From assembly GCA_019058365.1 (NCBI GenBank), contig JAHPZE010000014.1:46040-110039 (forward strand): a DNA stretch of 64,000 bases. The letters run 5' to 3'. A program made the position numbers and the translations under genes. This document shows positions 8,898 to 18,593 of the stretch, piece by piece. This DNA comes from Promethearchaeota archaeon (lineage in GTDB: Archaea > Asgardarchaeota > Lokiarchaeia > Sigyniarchaeales > SOKP01). The notes below the pieces were generated by a model that saw nothing but the letters and a program-made list of their open reading frames with translations, was not told the origin of the DNA and ran no database searches. Numbering within the stretch: the stretch's first letter is position 1; the number at the start of each line of letters is the position of its first letter.

Positions 8898-11800
8898 ATG
8901 AAAAAGGAATTAAGAATCATGTCTTTATTGGGAATTTTTGCATTTCTATCTTTAACTATTTTCGTTTCAGATATTTTTAACGAATTCAATTTTAATACTA
9001 AAAATCGCTTAGAAAATTCAGGATTTTGGGATCTTACCAGTACTCCAATCCATATCAATGACTTAAATCCTAGCATTAATTGGAGTAGAACTGCTGCTGA
9101 TAATGAGTGGTGTAGTGGATCAGGAACTTGGAGTGATCCCTATCTTATTGAAAATATCACTATAGATGATTTATTTAGTGGAAGTTGTATATGGATTGAA
9201 AATTCTGAAGTCCCATTCATAATTAGAAATTGTACTTTTATAAATAGTGGAAGAGGCGCAGTTTGGCCTGATTCTGGAATAAGATTTAATAACGTCAGCA
9301 ATGGGCGTATAGAGAATAATACAATTTACTTAAATGAATTTTATGGACTTTCAATACTAGACGGGAGTAAGAATAATACTATTACAAAAAATAATATTAA
9401 TAATAATGATGATGGTGGATTGTATTTAGGGTATTCTAGTAATAATAATATTTTTAGTGATAATAATTTCAATTATAACTATTTTGGAGGTTTTTATATT
9501 TATCATTGTAATTTTAATAATTTTTCAGGAAATACCATTAAGCAAACCACGAGTGATCAAACTAGAGAGATAACAATTACTGGGCAAAACAATACTTTCT
9601 CAGGAAATATGTTTGAAAACTGTGGAATCTATCTTCAACCTTGGGATGAGCCATTAAGCGAATTATCTTCTCATTTGATTGATATAACAAATTTAGTTAA
9701 TGGGAAACCAATATATTATTATGCAAACAAAAGTTTTCTGATAAAGGATAATTTCACCAATGCGGGGCAAGTTATCTTAGTAAACTGTGAATTTTGTGAA
9801 ATATCAAGTCAAAATATATCTAATAGTGGACGTGGTATATTATTCTATTATAGTCATAATAATACTATTTTTAACAATAGTATTAGTAATTCTTTTGCTG
9901 AGGAAATTTCTGTATATAAATCTGATCAAAATAATATATCTCATAATTTAATTAGTAATATTGGGGATTCTATAGGCATTACTTTAAGCTATTCTAATAA
10001 AAATAATGTCTCATTAAATCAAATTTTTGATTGTAATACTGCTATAGATATAAATACGGGTTATTGGAATACAATAAGCTTTAATAATTTAACAGATAAT
10101 TACAGAGGTGTAGATATTTACCACGGAGAACTTACAGATATGAATAATACAATTAAAAAAAATATAATTTCAGATAATGATCAAGGTATCTATGTACAAA
10201 ACGCCAATACAAATGGAAATACAATATTTTTTAACTATTTTATCACAAATAGCATAAATGCATATGATAATGGAGATTATAATTATTGGGACAATGGATC
10301 GTTAGGAAATTACTGGGATGACTATGTGGGGAATGATTCTAATGATGACGGAATTGGTGAAACCCCATATATTGTATCAGGGGCAGGTGGGAATCAAGAT
10401 AATTTTCCTCTATGGGATGATGGTCATAATGGAAGTAAAATATTCATAGATGATGGTTCTTCAAATAATTGGAATTGGGCTAGTAAACATACTTGGTGTA
10501 CAGGTTCTGGAACATTGAAAGATCCCTATATAATAAAAAATTGTAATATCGATGGTAATAATTCGGGTAGTTGTATCTACATAAAGAATTCAAATGTATA
10601 TTTTAGAATTGAGAATTGTACTGTTTATAATTCACAGAGTGTAGATGGTATATATCATGCTGGCATCTTATTAGAGGATACATCTAAAGGAACAATAATA
10701 AATACTACCACTTCTTATAATAATGGGAATGGGATTTCCCTTGATGGATCTCATAATATTACAATTCAAGGATGTTTTATTAATGATAATATTAATTATG
10801 GAATTTCTCAGATTTGGAGTAGTTATAATATCACAATAATTAATAATACTATCAACAATAACAATAGGGGAATCTTTACCTCTTCTGCTGCCCAAGATGA
10901 TAAGATTATAGGAAATGTTTTTAAAAGCAATACTGAAGCTGCTATTTACTTTAACCCTGGTTCTTATAGTTTAATTGAAAGAAATAAAATTACAGGCAGT
11001 TTTAGGGGAATTCATTTATGGGGAAACAATAATACCATTTTATTTAATGATATCTATTCTAATTCATATGGAATTTACTTTAGTCCTGGAATGGATACAT
11101 GGAATAATACAATAGCTCATAATTCAATTTATAATTCATTTTCATATGCTATCTATTTAGAAGGCTCTAATGACCGATTTAACATTTTTTATAACAATTC
11201 ATTTACAGGAAATGGAAATAATGCTTATGATGATGGTTATGGTAATTATTGGGATAATGGTATAATTGGGAATTATTGGGATGATTATAGCGGGGAGGAT
11301 GCAAATGATGATGGTATTGGAGAAGATCCATACGTCATTACTGGATTAGCTTTAAGTCAAGATAATTTCCCTATTTGGGACGATGGTCATAATGGTAGTA
11401 AAATTGTTATTGATGATAGTGCATCTAATAACTGGGTTTGGGCTAAAACTCGAACATGGTGTTCAGGCTCGGGAACTTTTAATGATCCGTATATAATAAG
11501 AGAGTGTATAATTGATGGAAATAACTTAACCAGTTGTATCCAGATTAGTAATTCGATTGTATATTTTAGAATTGAAAATTGTAGCATTTTTAATTGTTCT
11601 TCAGGGCAAGCGGGGATCAAATTATTAAATGTGCTTAACGGACAATTATTAAATAGTAATTGTTCAAATAACATAGGCTATGGAATATATTTATCCGACA
11701 GTCATAATAATACTATTTCAGGAAATATCGCAAATTATAATGATGAATTTGGGATATTTCTAGAAGCAAGTGATAATAACACCCTTTCAGGAAACGATTT

Positions 11801-14800
11801 AAATGAAAATTTTTATGGTATTTATTTAGGATTGAGCAACAACAACACAATTTCAGAAAATTCTGCTAATAATAATGATTGGCAAGGAATCTATTTATCT
11901 TCTTCGAGTAATAATAATACGATTCTAAATAATAACGTAACCTGTAATAATGACAATGGAATATTTATAGATTCCAGTACTTATAATAAGCTATTTGGAA
12001 ATATTGCTGACAATAACGGATGGAATGGCTTACTTCTATGGAAAAGCATTGGAAATATAATTAGAGGAAATATAATAAGTTATAACGTTTTTGCCGGTGT
12101 TTATTTATATAGAAGTAATAATACTGAAGTTATAGAAAATAATTTCATTGGAAACTTATATAATATTTACGAAATAGGATGTGAAAATAATAATTTTGTT
12201 TTAAATTATTACGATGGAATACTTACTCCATTTGTTATAGATAATAATGGAGGTGGTGATCTTACATGGCTAGAAGCGGTTAATCTGTTTGTTTGGTGTA
12301 CAGGTTCAGGCAGCTACTCTGATCCATATATAATACAAAATTTAATTATCGATGGTCAAAATTCAAGTAGCTGTATAGAAATTAGAGATTCTGATGTGTA
12401 CTTTTACATCATTAATTGTTCATTCTATAATTCTGGTAATGGTTTATATAATGCAGGAATTGAACTTGCAAATGTAATTAATGGACAATTGATAACTAAT
12501 AATTGTTCAAATAATAATGGTATTGGAATTGGTTTATACCAGAGTCAAAATGTTACTATTGATGGAAACATAGTAAACAATAATGAGGAGTCTGGAATCT
12601 TTTTAGAAGTAAGTCATAATAATATTCTTTCGGCAAACACCTTAAATGAGAATTCTGATGGAATATATTTAGGTTTAAGTACCAACAACACTATTTCAGA
12701 AAATTCAGCTTTTAATAACGACCAAAGAGGGATTTATTTATCATCTTCATCCAATAATAATACAATTCTAAATAACAATTTTACCTATAACGGTCAAGAT
12801 GGAATATTTATATCTTATAGTTATAATAATACAATTATAGGAAATAATGCAGACTATAATGATTATGGAATTTCGGTATGGAATAGCAATAATAATACAA
12901 TCATAGGTAATACTTTAAGTAATAACGATTTTATCGGATTATGGTTATATAAAAGCAATAATACGGATGTCATATGCAACACATTCTTTGGGAACTCAAA
13001 TAAAAATATCAAAGAATCTGAAACTAAAAATAACTTTTTTAATTGGAATTATTTAGATGGAATTTTTTCTCCATTTATCATTGATGATGATGGAGGGGGA
13101 GATTTTACTTGGACAGAACTAAAATCTCTATTTTTTTGGTGTACGGGATCAGGTAATTATTTCGATCCGTATATAATAAATAACTTGATAATTAATGGCA
13201 AAAATTCAAGTAGCTGTATAGAGATTAGGGATTCTATGGTATTTTTTAAGATCGAAGGTTTTACGCTTTATAATTCCAGTTCAGGTTTATCTAATGCAGG
13301 AATTAAATTAACAAATGTAGTCAATGGACAATTGATAAACAATAACTGTTCTAATAATAACGGTAATGGTATACAATTATCCAACAATCAAAATGTTACT
13401 ATTGATGGAAACATAGTAAACAATAATGAGGAGTTTGGAATCTTTTTAGAAGTAAGTCATAATAACACTCTATCGGGAAACACTTTAGATGAGAATTATG
13501 GGGGAATTCTTTTAGTATCAAGCAGCAATAATACTATTTCAGAAAATTTTGCTTATAATAATGGCTGGCAGGGGTTCTACCTATCTTCCTCAAGCAATAA
13601 TAATATAATTTTAAATAATAACTTAACTTACAATAACGAGAATGGAATATTTGTAGATTCCAGTAATTATAATACAATTACAGGAAATATCGCAGATCAT
13701 AACAGTGAGAATGGGATATTTGTAGAGTCCAGTATTTATAATACAATTACAGGAAATATCGCAGATCATAACAGTGAGAATGGGATATTTGTAGAGTTCA
13801 GTAATTATAATACAATTACAGGAAATATCGCAGATCATAACGGTGGGAATGGGATATTTGTATGTGAATGCAATGATACTACAGTTGCAAGAAATAAAGC
13901 AAATTATAACACTTTTGCGGGATTGTATTTAATGAGCAGCAATAATACTGAAGTTATAGGTAATATTTTCATTGGAAACTTATATACTATCTCTGAAAGT
14001 GATGGTGTAAACAATAATTTTAACTGGAATGTTGAAGATGGCTTCACAGATCCAATTATTATAGATGATACTGGTATAGGAAATTTTACATGGGGTGAAA
14101 GTCTTAATTATTTAGCGTGGATTTATGGTTCTGGGACTTTAATTGATCCATATATAATTGAATTAATTACAATTGATGGTCTGAATTTAACTAGTTGCCT
14201 TACAATTAGAAATTCTAATGTTTATTTCAGGATACAAAATTGCACTTTTTATAATTCTGGCTATAATCTCTATGATGGGGGAATTAAACTAAATTCGACA
14301 TTAAATGGAGAATTGAAGAATAATAATTGCTCATTTAATAATGCAAATGGAATTATCTTAGATTCATGTCAATCTATTGTTATTACCGAGAATTCAATTA
14401 ATAACAATCAGAGATCTGGACTCGTATTAATTGATTGTAGTAATATTGATATCATTAATAATAAGGAGACAATCAACTTTAACGAGCTTTATGGTATTTA
14501 TTTATTTAATAGTCATTACAATGATATAACGAATAATACAATAAATAACAATGGAATAGGAATTTTTCTTAATCAGTCTAATTATAATTCCATTGATTGG
14601 AATACTCTATTAAATAATGGTCAAGCAATTGTAGACAATGGTGTAGGAAATATTATTGGTTTAAATAATGTTTTACCTGGTACGGTAAGTGAATTTCCTT
14701 TTGATATCTTAATTATAATTCTGATAATTGGATTAGTTGTTGTAGGAGTTACAGGAGCAACAATAGTAATAAAAAAGAAAAGGTCAATTCCAGCTAAGAA

Positions 14801-15518
14801 GGAAAAAGAATTAAGTGAGAAAAAGAAGGAGAAAATTAGAATTAAGCTTGAAGGAAAACTGGATTTTGTTGACTATCTTATAAGGGAAAGGAACATTAAA
14901 TTAGCTTATAAAAATCTAGGAAAAATTCAAGATACAGCGGATTTGTATGATTTCTTTGATATTTTTAATAAAGCGAATGAAAGAGTTGATCATTGTAAGG
15001 AGATTGAAGCAAGTATTTCTAAAGCAGTGATAGAAGAAGAAGTTTCTCGCCATGTTAAAGAAAGAGAAGTAAAAGAAGTAGTTATACCTCCACCTATAAT
15101 AAAGAAAGAGGAAGAAAAGAAGTACAATTTATTTATTAGTTATTCTACTGTTGATAGAGACTATTTTCAAATATCAAAGATTGTAGAAGAGCTTAAAAAG
15201 TATCCTAATATCAGCCAAATCTCATATTGGGAACGAGACAGTAAAGCAAACATTGTAGAGTTCATGGACGAGACGCTTGAAGTAAGTAATACCTTTCTAC
15301 TCTTTTGTAGCGAACATTCTGTAAATTCTAAAGCTGTAAAAGATGAATGGCAGGCAGCTTTCCAAATGAGAAAAGAAGGTTTGATAAAACTGATTCCCGT
15401 ATATGAAGAACAAAAGCACATTCCAAAAATATTATGGCATCTACTAAATGTCAAATATGATAAAGATAATTTTAAGAGCTTTATCGAAAATCTCTATAAG
15501 GAAATTATGAGAGAATAA
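8898..15518 (+). CDS. Giant cell-surface parallel beta-helix protein with cytosolic TIR domain
   Basis: A 2206-residue single-pass membrane protein. Residues 1-28 are a signal peptide. Residues about 60-1925 are right-handed parallel beta-helix (NosD/PbH1-type) coils rich in Asn, with many NNTIS/GN-I turns. They fall into six modules each opening with a W-C-x-G-S-G-x-x-x-D-P-Y motif, at W71, W533, W854, W1133, W1414 and W1741 (Cys missing in the last). One transmembrane helix spans about 1936-1957 and ends in KKKR, then a charged coiled linker (1960-2070). The C-terminus (about 2075-2206) is a TIR domain: YNLFISYS at the first strand, the S..S.....DEW segment with the putative NADase glutamate at E2150, and LIPVYE. 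Known TIR domains signal or cleave NAD+. The topology predicts an extracellular sensor and an internal effector; that function is inference. Confidence 0.9.
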   Translation: MKKELRIMSLLGIFAFLSLTIFVSDIFNEFNFNTKNRLENSGFWDLTSTPIHINDLNPSINWSRTAADNEWCSGSGTWSDPYLIENITIDDLFSGSCIWIENSEVPFIIRNCTFINSGRGAVWPDSGIRFNNVSNGRIENNTIYLNEFYGLSILDGSKNNTITKNNINNNDDGGLYLGYSSNNNIFSDNNFNYNYFGGFYIYHCNFNNFSGNTIKQTTSDQTREITITGQNNTFSGNMFENCGIYLQPWDEPLSELSSHLIDITNLVNGKPIYYYANKSFLIKDNFTNAGQVILVNCEFCEISSQNISNSGRGILFYYSHNNTIFNNSISNSFAEEISVYKSDQNNISHNLISNIGDSIGITLSYSNKNNVSLNQIFDCNTAIDINTGYWNTISFNNLTDNYRGVDIYHGELTDMNNTIKKNIISDNDQGIYVQNANTNGNTIFFNYFITNSINAYDNGDYNYWDNGSLGNYWDDYVGNDSNDDGIGETPYIVSGAGGNQDNFPLWDDGHNGSKIFIDDGSSNNWNWASKHTWCTGSGTLKDPYIIKNCNIDGNNSGSCIYIKNSNVYFRIENCTVYNSQSVDGIYHAGILLEDTSKGTIINTTTSYNNGNGISLDGSHNITIQGCFINDNINYGISQIWSSYNITIINNTINNNNRGIFTSSAAQDDKIIGNVFKSNTEAAIYFNPGSYSLIERNKITGSFRGIHLWGNNNTILFNDIYSNSYGIYFSPGMDTWNNTIAHNSIYNSFSYAIYLEGSNDRFNIFYNNSFTGNGNNAYDDGYGNYWDNGIIGNYWDDYSGEDANDDGIGEDPYVITGLALSQDNFPIWDDGHNGSKIVIDDSASNNWVWAKTRTWCSGSGTFNDPYIIRECIIDGNNLTSCIQISNSIVYFRIENCSIFNCSSGQAGIKLLNVLNGQLLNSNCSNNIGYGIYLSDSHNNTISGNIANYNDEFGIFLEASDNNTLSGNDLNENFYGIYLGLSNNNTISENSANNNDWQGIYLSSSSNNNTILNNNVTCNNDNGIFIDSSTYNKLFGNIADNNGWNGLLLWKSIGNIIRGNIISYNVFAGVYLYRSNNTEVIENNFIGNLYNIYEIGCENNNFVLNYYDGILTPFVIDNNGGGDLTWLEAVNLFVWCTGSGSYSDPYIIQNLIIDGQNSSSCIEIRDSDVYFYIINCSFYNSGNGLYNAGIELANVINGQLITNNCSNNNGIGIGLYQSQNVTIDGNIVNNNEESGIFLEVSHNNILSANTLNENSDGIYLGLSTNNTISENSAFNNDQRGIYLSSSSNNNTILNNNFTYNGQDGIFISYSYNNTIIGNNADYNDYGISVWNSNNNTIIGNTLSNNDFIGLWLYKSNNTDVICNTFFGNSNKNIKESETKNNFFNWNYLDGIFSPFIIDDDGGGDFTWTELKSLFFWCTGSGNYFDPYIINNLIINGKNSSSCIEIRDSMVFFKIEGFTLYNSSSGLSNAGIKLTNVVNGQLINNNCSNNNGNGIQLSNNQNVTIDGNIVNNNEEFGIFLEVSHNNTLSGNTLDENYGGILLVSSSNNTISENFAYNNGWQGFYLSSSSNNNIILNNNLTYNNENGIFVDSSNYNTITGNIADHNSENGIFVESSIYNTITGNIADHNSENGIFVEFSNYNTITGNIADHNGGNGIFVCECNDTTVARNKANYNTFAGLYLMSSNNTEVIGNIFIGNLYTISESDGVNNNFNWNVEDGFTDPIIIDDTGIGNFTWGESLNYLAWIYGSGTLIDPYIIELITIDGLNLTSCLTIRNSNVYFRIQNCTFYNSGYNLYDGGIKLNSTLNGELKNNNCSFNNANGIILDSCQSIVITENSINNNQRSGLVLIDCSNIDIINNKETINFNELYGIYLFNSHYNDITNNTINNNGIGIFLNQSNYNSIDWNTLLNNGQAIVDNGVGNIIGLNNVLPGTVSEFPFDILIIILIIGLVVVGVTGATIVIKKKRSIPAKKEKELSEKKKEKIRIKLEGKLDFVDYLIRERNIKLAYKNLGKIQDTADLYDFFDIFNKANERVDHCKEIEASISKAVIEEEVSRHVKEREVKEVVIPPPIIKKEEEKKYNLFISYSTVDRDYFQISKIVEELKKYPNISQISYWERDSKANIVEFMDETLEVSNTFLLFCSEHSVNSKAVKDEWQAAFQMRKEGLIKLIPVYEEQKHIPKILWHLLNVKYDKDNFKSFIENLYKEIMRE
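12545..12622 (+). repeat. Near-identical direct repeat, copy 1 (partner 13388-13465)
   Basis: These 78 bases match 13388-13465 with one mismatch, at an offset of 843 bases (281 codons), which is the module length between W1133 and W1414. They encode the same beta-helix coils in modules 4 and 5. Such DNA identity, far above that of the flanking coils, points to recent duplication or gene conversion within the gene. Confidence 0.85.
13388..13465 (+). repeat. Near-identical direct repeat, copy 2 (partner 12545-12622)
   Basis: Second copy of the 78-base segment, lying in module 5 of the beta-helix gene. The single difference falls in the codon pair encoding the S-G versus F-G turn. Confidence 0.85.
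13638..13862 (+). repeat. 69-base tandem repeat, three full copies plus a partial, in frame
   Basis: Three 69-base units begin at GAG 13638, GAG 13707 and GAG 13776, with a partial fourth from 13845. Units differ by only a few bases. Each encodes 23 residues, one beta-helix coil containing NTITGNIADHN. Because the period is a multiple of three, gain or loss of units changes ectodomain length without breaking the frame. Confidence 0.92.
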
Positions 15519-15536
15519 GAGCAGTTCTCTCCCTCA

Positions 15537-15551
15537 TTTTTTCCATTTTTT
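15537..15551 (+). terminator. T-rich terminator after the TIR gene
   Basis: Two T-runs (six and six T) separated by CCA lie 19-33 bases past the TIR stop codon. Archaeal RNA polymerase terminates at such U-tracts. The gap to the convergent histidine kinase gene is only about 50 bases. Confidence 0.45.
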
Positions 15552-15571
15552 GATAATTAATAATTATTTTT

Positions 15572-17221
15572 TTAGATTTTTTTTATCTCTGGAATCAGGA
15601 GTATAAAATTACTGCCTTTTGAATAATCCCCTTTAATTCTATCCTCAACCCATATTTTTCCATTATAACTCATAATGACTTTTTTCACAAGAGATAACCC
15701 TAAACCAATCCCTTTGAAATTGTGGTCTCTAATAGTTTCTCTTTGAAAGATTTTTTCTTTCCAAGTATCAATAATTCCTACACCATTATCTTTGAATTCC
15801 ATTTTAATGTAATCAGCATCTGATTTGTGGTCTCTCGTTATCTTAATATTAATTTCTGAAATTAAGCTTGAGGAATGTCTTATAGCATTAATAAGTATAT
15901 TCTCAAAAACATCCCTAATGAACTCATTTGCTTGAACGTATATTTGCTTACTAAATGAGTCGATTCTGATGTTTATTTCTTTATTTTTAAAAGTTAATTT
16001 AATATAATTCACTACATCATCTAAAATATTATAGATCTCAATTTGATTAAGAGATTTTTCATCAGTATCAATCTGAGAAATCTTACGAATATTAGAAACT
16101 AGTTTTCTTCCCCTAATAATCTGAGTTTCAATAAGATTCAAATAAGATCTTACCTCATTCGGATTATCAAGTATCATATTACAAAGTTCCATCCCTGATA
16201 GTAAATTCTGTAAAATGTTATTTATATCATGAGTAAAAAGATCCTTGTAGAAATCTACCCTCTGATAAGCTTTTCGATAATCATTTTCTGATTCTTTTAA
16301 TTCAGCGGTTCTTATATTTACCTTTTGCTTTAAAATAAAACTTATAAAAATAAATATTAAGACAAGACCAGCTGAGCTTAGAATTACAGGTAATACCCAT
16401 TCTGGGATAATTATCAAACTTTCTTGTTTCCCAAAGAAATATTTACTTAATAATTCATAATAGATAGATCCTGAATCTCTTTTTAAAAGAACTAAATGGG
16501 CATCAATCCTTTCAATTAAGTATTGACTTATACTTGAATTTTTAGGAAAGGCAAACTTTAGGCTGCACGGATTAAATATTATTGAAGTTTTATAGATATC
16601 ATAATCATCTGAATATAAAATTCCAAATAATCTATTGACCACTCCTGCATCAGCACTACCAGCATCTAAAGCCTCAAAAACATTTTGATAATTAGCATAT
16701 TCTACAAATGTACAGTTGATATTAAACCTCTTAGTAAGGTTCATTATCCCTTCTGAACCGATAGTATGAATACTTCCAGACATAACTGCTATTGTTTTAT
16801 TATGTAAATCAAAAAGTGATTCAATATTAGATCCTTCTTTTATATACACAACACCCCAATTTGTGAAAACTTCTTCTTGGTTAAAATCATAAATCTCTGC
16901 TCTTTCATTTGAGAAGGCAACATCGACCATAACATCTAATTCATTATTTTCTAATCGATCTAAACATTGAGTCCAGTTACCATCTACATATTCCAGTTCC
17001 CATCCTTCTTGTGTCGCTATATATTCTAAAAGATCGGGAAATAGCCCGATATGGTTTTTATTTTCATCTGTGTATACTTTAGGAGGGTTTTCATATGATC
17101 CTACGCGAATATGCATAGGGTCTCCAATAGATTTTTGAAAAAAAAGAGATATGAAAATTATTGAGATTGAACTTATGGAGAGGACAAACAGAAGAAAAAT
17201 ATTCCATTTTTTTAGTATAAT
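15572..17221 (-). CDS. Sensor histidine kinase with extracytoplasmic solute-binding domain
   Basis: From the first conventional start (ATG 17116) the protein is 514 residues. Numbering from there, residues 1-230 are a type 3 periplasmic solute-binding (amino-acid binding-like) domain, 241-262 a transmembrane helix, then a short coil. A HisKA-like H-box follows with FTHDINNI (H296), and an HATPase domain with N-box NILINAIRHS, DNGVGI and GIGLGLSL. The frame is open upstream to 17221 and encodes a signal-anchor (LFVLSISSISIIFISLFF). The solute-binding domain needs this for export, so I place the start at ATT 17221 or ATA 17218, just after GAGGGG at 17225-17230. No receiver or regulator gene is adjacent. 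The ligand is unknown. Confidence 0.85.
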   Translation of the reverse strand: MILKKWNIFLLFVLSISSISIIFISLFFQKSIGDPMHIRVGSYENPPKVYTDENKNHIGLFPDLLEYIATQEGWELEYVDGNWTQCLDRLENNELDVMVDVAFSNERAEIYDFNQEEVFTNWGVVYIKEGSNIESLFDLHNKTIAVMSGSIHTIGSEGIMNLTKRFNINCTFVEYANYQNVFEALDAGSADAGVVNRLFGILYSDDYDIYKTSIIFNPCSLKFAFPKNSSISQYLIERIDAHLVLLKRDSGSIYYELLSKYFFGKQESLIIIPEWVLPVILSSAGLVLIFIFISFILKQKVNIRTAELKESENDYRKAYQRVDFYKDLFTHDINNILQNLLSGMELCNMILDNPNEVRSYLNLIETQIIRGRKLVSNIRKISQIDTDEKSLNQIEIYNILDDVVNYIKLTFKNKEINIRIDSFSKQIYVQANEFIRDVFENILINAIRHSSSLISEINIKITRDHKSDADYIKMEFKDNGVGIIDTWKEKIFQRETIRDHNFKGIGLGLSLVKKVIMSYNGKIWVEDRIKGDYSKGSNFILLIPEIKKI

Positions 17222-17542
17222 ATTCCCCTCTCTTAAAATTCTTTATGTTTTAAATGAGCGCTCATAGACTTGAACATTATACAAAAATAATAGAAAAAGT
17301 TCCTTAATTTAAATGTTTTCATTACGAGAAATTAAAGGATTTAAAGATCTATAACAAAAATAGATTCAAAGGAGAGTGAATAAAAAAAATTATCGAGAAA
17401 GTATAAGTATTAGTGGAAATTTTAGGAAAAGTATGTGAAAAAAAGAGTATTAAAATTAGAAAGGATTCGAGTATTTTTGTATTTAATATTTTTTAAGATG
17501 ATTTAATTTAATTAAATGATTATTAGTAATTAATATATAAAG

Positions 17543-17646
17543 AGCCCAGTGGTCTAGTTGGATAGGGCGCTGGCTTGCGGAGCCAGATATCGGGGGTTCA
17601 AACTATTATAAAATTCTTATTAAAGGAAAAAATCCCCCCTGGGCTA
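17543..17646 (+). tRNA. tRNA-Arg (anticodon GCG) with about 30-base insertion in the T-loop
   Basis: The acceptor stem AGCCCAG (17543-17549) pairs fully with CTGGGCT (17639-17645), with discriminator A 17646. The anticodon stem CTGGC/GCCAG (17570-17574/17582-17586) encloses TTGCGGA with anticodon GCG at 17577-17579. The T-stem is GGGGG (17592-17596) with CCCCC (17634-17638). Between them the loop is 37 bases instead of 7, beginning TTCAA and ending AAT. The extra 30 bases (about 17602-17631) fit an archaeal intron in the T-loop, where noncanonical introns are known. A1:U72 is unusual. CCA is not encoded. A decayed tRNA is the alternative. Confidence 0.75.
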
Positions 17647-17683
17647 CTAATCTTCAAATTCTTTGTTTACTAATGAATACATT

Positions 17684-18454
17684 CTATTCTATCAAATCTA
17701 AGATTTCTGAAATATTTCTGATCTTTCTTAGATTTGATGCATCAATTTCCCTTTCAAAGGGGAATTTATATTTTCTTTCAAATAATATTGATGGTAAGTT
17801 GGCTCTTTGAGCACCAATGATATCCGCATATTCATCTCCACACACAATAACCGTATTAGGTTGATCTTCCAATCCCATCTTCCTGAGTGCATAATGGAAG
17901 ATATCTGGGTCGGGCTTTCTCTTTCCATATTTGGCAGATGTGATTACAACGTCAAAATATTTTAATAAATGATGCTTTTTTAGCATATTTTTTATTGTTT
18001 TATGATTTGGGTGATTTGAGATTAAAGCAATTTTCACCCCTTTAATAAATAATTCTTCTAATGTCTCTTTAGTATTTTCAAAAGGTTCCCATTCATCCTC
18101 CTCACATGAATGATAAAGTTCAGCTAATTCATTATATGCAGATTCTGTTAAGTTATTTAAATTATTAATTATTTCTTCCTCCTTAAGCGATTCCAAAACA
18201 TTTTGGAAAATTAAGGATGTTGGAAACTCCATTTTTGTTTTGATACTTTTTCTAAAGAACTGCTCTCTTTTTTTACTAAATGTCTTTATGAAAGCTTCAT
18301 TTGTTAAGTTTTCATTCCAAACCTGATTTTCTTTTAATATTTCAATAGATTTTAGTAATCCTTTTTTAAAGCATTCATAGTATCTCTCTACGGAAGGATT
18401 ATCAAAATAAAATAACGTAAAACCAAAATCAAAAATAACTCCTTTAATTATCAT
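17684..18454 (-). CDS. HAD-superfamily hydrolase
   Basis: A 256-residue HAD protein of subfamily IA. Motif I is FDFGFTLF with nucleophile Asp near residue 9; the second Asp of DxD is replaced by Gly-Phe spacing (DFGFT), the same pattern as in FDxGxT members. A long helical cap spans about 20-110. Motif II is LISNHP, the Lys is in GKRKPDPDIF, and motif III is VCGDEYADIIGA. Substrate unknown. It is convergent with the tRNA gene and ends 37 bases after it. Confidence 0.85.
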   Translation of the reverse strand: MIIKGVIFDFGFTLFYFDNPSVERYYECFKKGLLKSIEILKENQVWNENLTNEAFIKTFSKKREQFFRKSIKTKMEFPTSLIFQNVLESLKEEEIINNLNNLTESAYNELAELYHSCEEDEWEPFENTKETLEELFIKGVKIALISNHPNHKTIKNMLKKHHLLKYFDVVITSAKYGKRKPDPDIFHYALRKMGLEDQPNTVIVCGDEYADIIGAQRANLPSILFERKYKFPFEREIDASNLRKIRNISEILDLIE

Positions 18455-18593
18455 CGTGTCAATAATAATAAATATTGATTCTCAATTTTAATTTAACCAA
18501 ATTATAATGTAAGTATGACATCTTTCGTTTCTGTTAAATCCTTAATAAAAAACAAATTATTAACATAGGCATTTAATACTAGTGAGAAGTAAA

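Noticed and set aside
13623..13838. Minus-strand ORF with a 23-residue internal repeat
   Set aside because: It is the reverse shadow of the 69-base tandem repeat in the TIR gene; repetition comes from the coding strand.
13638..13862. Regularly spaced repeats resembling a CRISPR array
   Set aside because: The units are contiguous, 69 bases, in frame with the beta-helix protein and have no unique spacers.
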